Assembly (NCBI GenBank): GCA_937893605.1
Contig: CALBGG010000127.1
Coordinates: 1 to 9,523, forward strand
From: an uncultured Clostridia bacterium
Lineage (GTDB): Bacteria; Bacillota; Clostridia; Oscillospirales; Oscillospiraceae
Length of the DNA: 9,523 nucleotides
Reading direction: 5' to 3'
Numbering within the stretch: position 1 is the first letter of the stretch; each line of letters starts with the position of its first letter. Below the pieces are notes generated by a model. That model had not been told where the DNA came from, ran no database searches, and was given only the letters and a program-made list of their open reading frames with translations. Shown here piece by piece: positions 6,723-9,523 of this stretch. The position numbers and the translations under genes were made by a program.

Positions 6723-6759
6723 AAAAAGCAGCTGTAGCTTTTCTACAGCTGCTTTTTTT
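6723..6759. terminator. Bidirectional terminator between convergent genes
   Basis: The stem AGCAGCTGTAG / CTACAGCTGCT with loop CTTTT is flanked by five A on the left and seven T on the right. It therefore works as an intrinsic terminator for the plus-strand operon and, with its A-run read as T on the other strand, for the convergent regulator gene ending at 6780. Confidence 0.9.
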
Positions 6760-6779
6760 AATTATGCTTGACTGAATCC

Positions 6780-7328
6780 TCAAAAATTGGGCGGCGATAC
6801 GGCAAACACAAGTGACATCTCACTGTCACCGATATTGCGCCAGCTGTGCTTTATCTTGCTTTTGATACGAACACTGTCTCCTGCATACAGCGTAATGCTG
6901 TTATGCTCCAAGAGAAGCTCGACGGTACCGCTCAGGATAAGCGCGACTTCCTCACCGATGTGACTCATCGGTTGTTCGCAAGAAACAGCGCCCGGTTTGA
7001 GAGTCATCGTTATCATTTCAAGGTTTCCGCACATGTCCGGCGTGAGCATTTCGTAGTCTATGCCATTTTCAATAATATGCTTGCGCTTATCTCCTCGCAC
7101 AACATCGTTTTCAACACTTACCTCATCCATAAAAAAACGAAACATAGGTTCATTTAAGGCTTTAGACAGCAACCTAATAGTGTTAAGAGACGGATTGGCC
7201 TGCCCCTTTTCAATTTGGCTGAGCATGGAAGGGGTTATCTGAGCCTGCTCCGCCAGTTCTTTCATTGTCATGCCGCGGTCTGTTCTGCAGGCTTTGATCT
7301 TAAGCCCTATCTGCAATTCGTAATCCAT
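6780..7328 (-). CDS. XRE-cupin transcriptional regulator
   Basis: This protein of 182 residues is the usual size for HTH-cupin regulators. The XRE helix-turn-helix spans about residues 8-62 (GMTMKELAEQAQITPSMLSQIEKGQANPSLNTIRLLSKAL). A small-molecule-binding cupin domain follows at about 105-178, with the two cupin motifs visible as MSHIGEEVALILSG (His123, Glu126/127) and YAGDSVRIKSKIKHSWRN (His161). Such proteins sense amino acids or metabolites and control adjacent catabolic genes. The ATG at 7328 is chosen because AAGGGG lies about 7 nt upstream and the predicted transcription start is near 7352; a TTG at 7355 would place the ribosome binding site inside the coding region. The gene is convergent with the GntP/PLP-enzyme operon, so control of that operon through the palindrome at 4082-4108 is inferred. 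Confidence 0.9.
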   Translation of the reverse strand: MDYELQIGLKIKACRTDRGMTMKELAEQAQITPSMLSQIEKGQANPSLNTIRLLSKALNEPMFRFFMDEVSVENDVVRGDKRKHIIENGIDYEMLTPDMCGNLEMITMTLKPGAVSCEQPMSHIGEEVALILSGTVELLLEHNSITLYAGDSVRIKSKIKHSWRNIGDSEMSLVFAVSPPNF

Positions 7329-7358
7329 TTTTGTCCCCTTATAATTTGTTTGCAAGAT

Positions 7359-7387
7359 ATTTTAACACCGTGGCCGTAAAAATGCAA
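7359..7387 (-). promoter_or_regulatory. Promoter of the XRE-cupin regulator gene
   Basis: On the minus strand TTGCAT (7387-7382) and TAAAAT (7364-7359) are 17 bp apart, with transcription predicted near 7352, about 24 nt before the ATG. A perfect 10-bp palindrome, CACTTAAGTG (7400-7409), lies just upstream; it is not related to the 4082-4108 palindrome. Confidence 0.6.
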
Positions 7388-7497
7388 TACAGGCAGTTCA
7401 CTTAAGTGCAGGTTCCGCAAATATTAACAGTTGCCGGCATTGCTGCTATATATGCACCAAAGGCGCAAAAAATGCTCTGCCGTTTTTTGATTTTATG

Positions 7498-8511
7498 TTA
7501 TTGCTCGCGCAGTTCGGTCAGGGCGACGAGCAGACGCGACATTATGGCGGCGGATTGGCCGCGGGTAGCGAGACCGTCGGGGTCGAAAACGCCGCCGGGG
7601 TAGCCCTGTATGACGCCGGTGTTCGCCATCACGTCGACCGCCTCGCAGAAGTAGTCCGGGATGTTCGCGTAGTCGCGGAAGTCGTTGTGCCCCTTGAGAC
7701 TGTCGAGCGCTGCCTCGCTCACGCCGAGCTTCAGAAAGCGATAAGCAAAGGCCGCCATCTGCGCGCGGCTGATGTTCTCATCCGGTCTGAAGGTGTTGTC
7801 GCCGTAACCGTTTACTATCCCGGCCTTTACGCCCCACTTTACGGCAGCAGCAAAGACCGGAGATATGCTCGCGGCATCGGCAAAGCCGAGCGAGGTGTCC
7901 GATACCGGAGGGCGGCCGCCCATATTATAGAGCATCATGATAAACTGCGCACGGGTTACGTTATTTTCCGGGCGAAACGTACCGTCGCCGCAGCCGTTTA
8001 TGATATCGGCCATGTAGCAGGTTATGATATAGTCGTGATACCAGCCGGAGATATCGGAAAATGGCTCTGTTTTATCGGCGCAGACAAGCTCGGCCGAGCC
8101 GAAGCTTACGCCCAGACCTATATCTATCGCCTTCCAGTCGGCGATCGAGCCTGCGTAGTAAACGCTTTTGAGGCCGTAGGTATCGTCAAAGGCGCTGTCG
8201 CCGATGCGCTGAAGGCTCTTCGGCAGGCTGACGGTTTCAATAAGCCCGCAGCCGGAAAACGCTCCGTTTCCTATGGCGGTGACGCCCTCGGAAACAATGA
8301 GCCTGCGCACATCGCCGCGGCTTGCGTACCACGGAGCATCGCCCGATTCAAAATCGGCCGTCTCCCCTGCCCCGGATATCGTCAGAACGCCCGCAGAGCT
8401 TATCTCCCAGCGGACATTTTCGCCGCACGAGCCGTCGGCCAGCGCGGGCACCGGGAAAGCCGCGCAGAGCAGCAAAAGCGCAATAAACGCGCTCAGTATT
8501 CGTTTTTTCAT
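7498..8511 (-). CDS. Secreted surface protein with BspA-type leucine-rich repeats and three SLH domains
   Basis: This protein of 337 residues begins with a signal peptide (MKKR, a Leu/Ala-rich core, likely cut after VPALA at residue 25). Residues about 30-140 contain BspA/LRR_5-like repeats (LIVSEGVTAIGNGAFSGCG and SLPKSLQRIGDSAFDD, then VYYAGSIADWKAI). Three SLH domains follow, at about 150-199, 210-262 and 278-327, each with the characteristic FRPxxxxTRAQ-like turn: NVTRAQ, NISRAQ and LATRGQ. SLH triplets anchor proteins non-covalently to pyruvylated secondary cell-wall polymer; BspA-type repeats often mediate adhesion. AGGGAG precedes the ATG at 8511 by about 8 nt. It lies 63 bp after the other SLH gene, with a terminator hairpin in between and no obvious promoter, so expression may depend on read-through. 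No clear intrinsic terminator was seen downstream. Confidence 0.88.
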   Translation of the reverse strand: MKKRILSAFIALLLLCAAFPVPALADGSCGENVRWEISSAGVLTISGAGETADFESGDAPWYASRGDVRRLIVSEGVTAIGNGAFSGCGLIETVSLPKSLQRIGDSAFDDTYGLKSVYYAGSIADWKAIDIGLGVSFGSAELVCADKTEPFSDISGWYHDYIITCYMADIINGCGDGTFRPENNVTRAQFIMMLYNMGGRPPVSDTSLGFADAASISPVFAAAVKWGVKAGIVNGYGDNTFRPDENISRAQMAAFAYRFLKLGVSEAALDSLKGHNDFRDYANIPDYFCEAVDVMANTGVIQGYPGGVFDPDGLATRGQSAAIMSRLLVALTELREQ

Positions 8512-8528
8512 CTCATTCTCCCTGTAAA

Positions 8529-8559
8529 AATAACTCCACGTCGGGGACGTGGAGTTATT
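8529..8559 (-). terminator. Intrinsic terminator between the two SLH genes
   Basis: A perfect 14-bp stem (AATAACTCCACGTC with GACGTGGAGTTATT) closes a 3-nt loop. In the minus direction it is followed by TTTTT. It lies 15 bp after the stop of the upstream SLH gene and only about 17 bp before the start codon of the downstream one, close to that gene's ribosome binding site. Confidence 0.85.
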
Positions 8560-8574
8560 AAAATTATTGTGTGA

Positions 8575-9523
8575 TCACTTGCCGAGCACAGCGGTGCGGT
8601 GGATGAACGCAACAGCCTCGCCGCGAGTGCAGGCATTCGCGGGATAGAAGTGGCTTGCGCCGTCGCCCTTGGTGATGCCGTTGTTGGCAGCCCATGCGAC
8701 CGCATTCTTATACCAATCCTGAGTCAGATCGGTGAAGTTGATGGTCGGGGTGACCTTCTGCGAGCCGTTGAGACGCCACAGCATGGTGACGATCTGTGCG
8801 CGGGTGCAGGTGTCGTTGGGAGCAAACTTATTATTGCCTACGCCGTTGACTATGCCCTTTTCGACCGCCCATGCAACTGCGTCCTTGTACCAATTCTGAG
8901 TCAGATCGGTGAAGGTTGCGGCGTTCTTTGCGGTGGGCTTATCGTACATACGCCACAGCATGGTGACGACCTGTGCACGGGTGAGCTTGCTGTCGGCGCG
9001 GAACATACCGGTATCGTCGCCCTCGACGATGCCGTTCTCCCATGCCCACATGATATCGCTGTAGAACTGGTCGGCGGACTTAACGTCGGTAAACGGCATG
9101 TAGCCGGGCTGCTTTGCGTCGCAGCGGGAGCAGATACCATTGACGTAGTTGTGGCCGAGCTTATCGAGGGTCTTGCCTTTTTCAACGGTCTCGTTGCAGC
9201 GGGTGCAGACCTTATCGCCGGTGTAGCCATCCTCGGTGCAGGTCGCGTCCTTGGCGTTAACGAGCTTGGGATCGTGGCCGAGAGCGGGAACAGTCTCCTG
9301 AGCCTCAAGGACCTTCTTGCAGACCTTGCAGATCGTGCCCTTGGTCACGCCGGGTTCGGTGCAGGTGGGAGCCTTCGCCTCAACAGCCTCGGGAGTGTGA
9401 TCGACCATCTTGGTCTTCTCGCCGGGCTTCATGACCTCGCCGCAGAACTTGCAGACGACATCGCCTGTGTAGCCTTCCTCGGTGCAGGTGGCTTCCTTGA
9501 CGTTTGCGAGCTTGTCGGAGGCG
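8575..9523 (-). CDS. Surface protein with Cys-rich tandem repeats and three C-terminal SLH domains (5' end outside window)
   Basis: The frame is open to the right edge, giving 315 visible residues with the N-terminus missing; the Met at 9432 is internal, since the repeat pattern continues upstream of it. Visible residues 10-134 hold at least three repeats of about 41 residues. Each has TCTE-x-G then a CxxC pair in the pattern C-x10-C-x2-C (Cys13/24/27, 54/65/68 and 95/106/109), with a final lone CxxC in GICSRCDAK. They look like small extracellular knuckles of a type seen in gut Clostridia surface proteins; whether they bind metal or form disulfides is unknown. Three SLH domains (positions 9099-8578) follow, with KLTRAQ, TCTRAQ and ACTRGE motifs, anchoring the protein to the wall. 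An intrinsic terminator follows the stop. The catalytic or ligand-binding part, if any, lies outside the window. Confidence 0.88.
   Translation of the reverse strand, partial: ASDKLANVKEATCTEEGYTGDVVCKFCGEVMKPGEKTKMVDHTPEAVEAKAPTCTEPGVTKGTICKVCKKVLEAQETVPALGHDPKLVNAKDATCTEDGYTGDKVCTRCNETVEKGKTLDKLGHNYVNGICSRCDAKQPGYMPFTDVKSADQFYSDIMWAWENGIVEGDDTGMFRADSKLTRAQVVTMLWRMYDKPTAKNAATFTDLTQNWYKDAVAWAVEKGIVNGVGNNKFAPNDTCTRAQIVTMLWRLNGSQKVTPTINFTDLTQDWYKNAVAWAANNGITKGDGASHFYPANACTRGEAVAFIHRTAVLGK
9142..9513 (-). repeat. Tandem 123-bp coding repeats (41-residue Cys modules)
   Basis: Three in-frame modules are spaced exactly 41 residues apart by their first Cys. The first and third are most alike, also at the DNA level (both share TCCTCGGTGCAGGT on the plus strand, followed by similar but diverged bases). 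The middle one, with TEPGVTKGTIC in place of TEDGYTGDKVC, is more diverged. The array continues towards the right edge, and its total copy number cannot be seen. Confidence 0.75.

Noticed and set aside
6089..6724. 211-codon open frame on the minus strand opposite the PLP enzyme
   Set aside because: The opposite strand encodes a well-conserved enzyme. This frame starts in the bidirectional terminator region and has no family signature.
7329..7355. N-terminal extension of the XRE-cupin protein from a TTG at 7355
   Set aside because: It would translate through AAGGGG and start at or before the predicted transcription start. The ATG at 7328 has correct spacing and gives the usual family length.
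7400..7409. CACTTAAGTG palindrome upstream of the XRE-cupin promoter as an operator
   Set aside because: At only 10 bp, with no second copy in the window and no similarity to the 4082-4108 palindrome, it is too weak to call as a separate feature.
7412..7497. A-run and T-run around 7468-7491 as a terminator of the SLH gene
   Set aside because: Apart from the A/T runs the putative stem has almost no GC pairing, so it does not meet the usual pattern of an intrinsic terminator.
7495..8574. Long open frame (359 codons) on the plus strand opposite the BspA/SLH gene
   Set aside because: It lies antisense to a gene with a clear signal peptide and three SLH domains. Its translation is low-complexity Ala/Arg/Val-rich with no domain, and no ribosome binding site precedes it.
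9142..9513. Tandem repeat as a possible CRISPR array
   Set aside because: The period is 123 bp, in frame and protein-coding with conserved Cys spacing; there is no short-repeat/spacer pattern.

Overview
The window looks like chromosomal DNA from an anaerobic, gut-type Firmicute (class Clostridia, perhaps Oscillospiraceae- or Christensenellales-like). This is inferred from strong AGGAG-type ribosome binding sites, sigma-A-like promoters, intrinsic terminators, two S-layer-homology (SLH) surface proteins, a Cys-repeat surface protein of the kind common in gut Clostridia, and a DUF5058 gene. Genus or species cannot be assigned from what is visible. No rRNA, tRNA, CRISPR array, transposase or phage gene was seen.

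Layout, left to right. (1) Positions 1-401 (minus, cut by the left edge) encode a secreted CHAP-type cysteine hydrolase. It is divergent from a small XRE-type regulator at 567-884 (plus). The gap between them holds a perfect 13-bp inverted repeat. (2) Positions 999-3871 are a three-gene operon: a DUF5058 membrane protein, an unrecognised multi-pass membrane protein, and a membrane-anchored M20 metallopeptidase. It starts at a near-consensus promoter (TTGACT, 17 bp, TATAAT) and ends at a 13-bp GC-rich hairpin. (3) Positions 4197-6706 are a two-gene operon: a GntP-family permease and a PLP-dependent D-serine dehydratase/D-threonine aldolase-like enzyme. Ahead of it lies a 325-bp regulatory gap with a TTGACA promoter, a perfect 27-bp palindrome and further copies of its half-site. 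A convergent XRE-cupin regulator (6780-7328, minus) shares a bidirectional terminator with this operon. (4) Positions 7498-9523 (minus) hold two SLH surface-protein genes in tandem, separated by a strong hairpin terminator. The upstream one is cut by the right edge.

How the genes may work together. The permease, PLP enzyme and XRE-cupin regulator form a plausible uptake-and-degradation unit for a D-hydroxy-amino acid, most simply D-serine. The palindrome is the obvious candidate operator. The DUF5058, unknown membrane protein and M20 genes are translationally close (12-bp gap, then a 4-bp ATGA overlap). They probably form one physical or functional unit in which two small membrane proteins act with a surface-anchored amidohydrolase, possibly as an uncharacterised import system for peptides or N-acyl amino acids. 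The two SLH proteins and the CHAP enzyme are cell-envelope functions. Coding GC is visibly higher in the DUF5058 operon and the SLH genes than in the CHAP/XRE region at the left.
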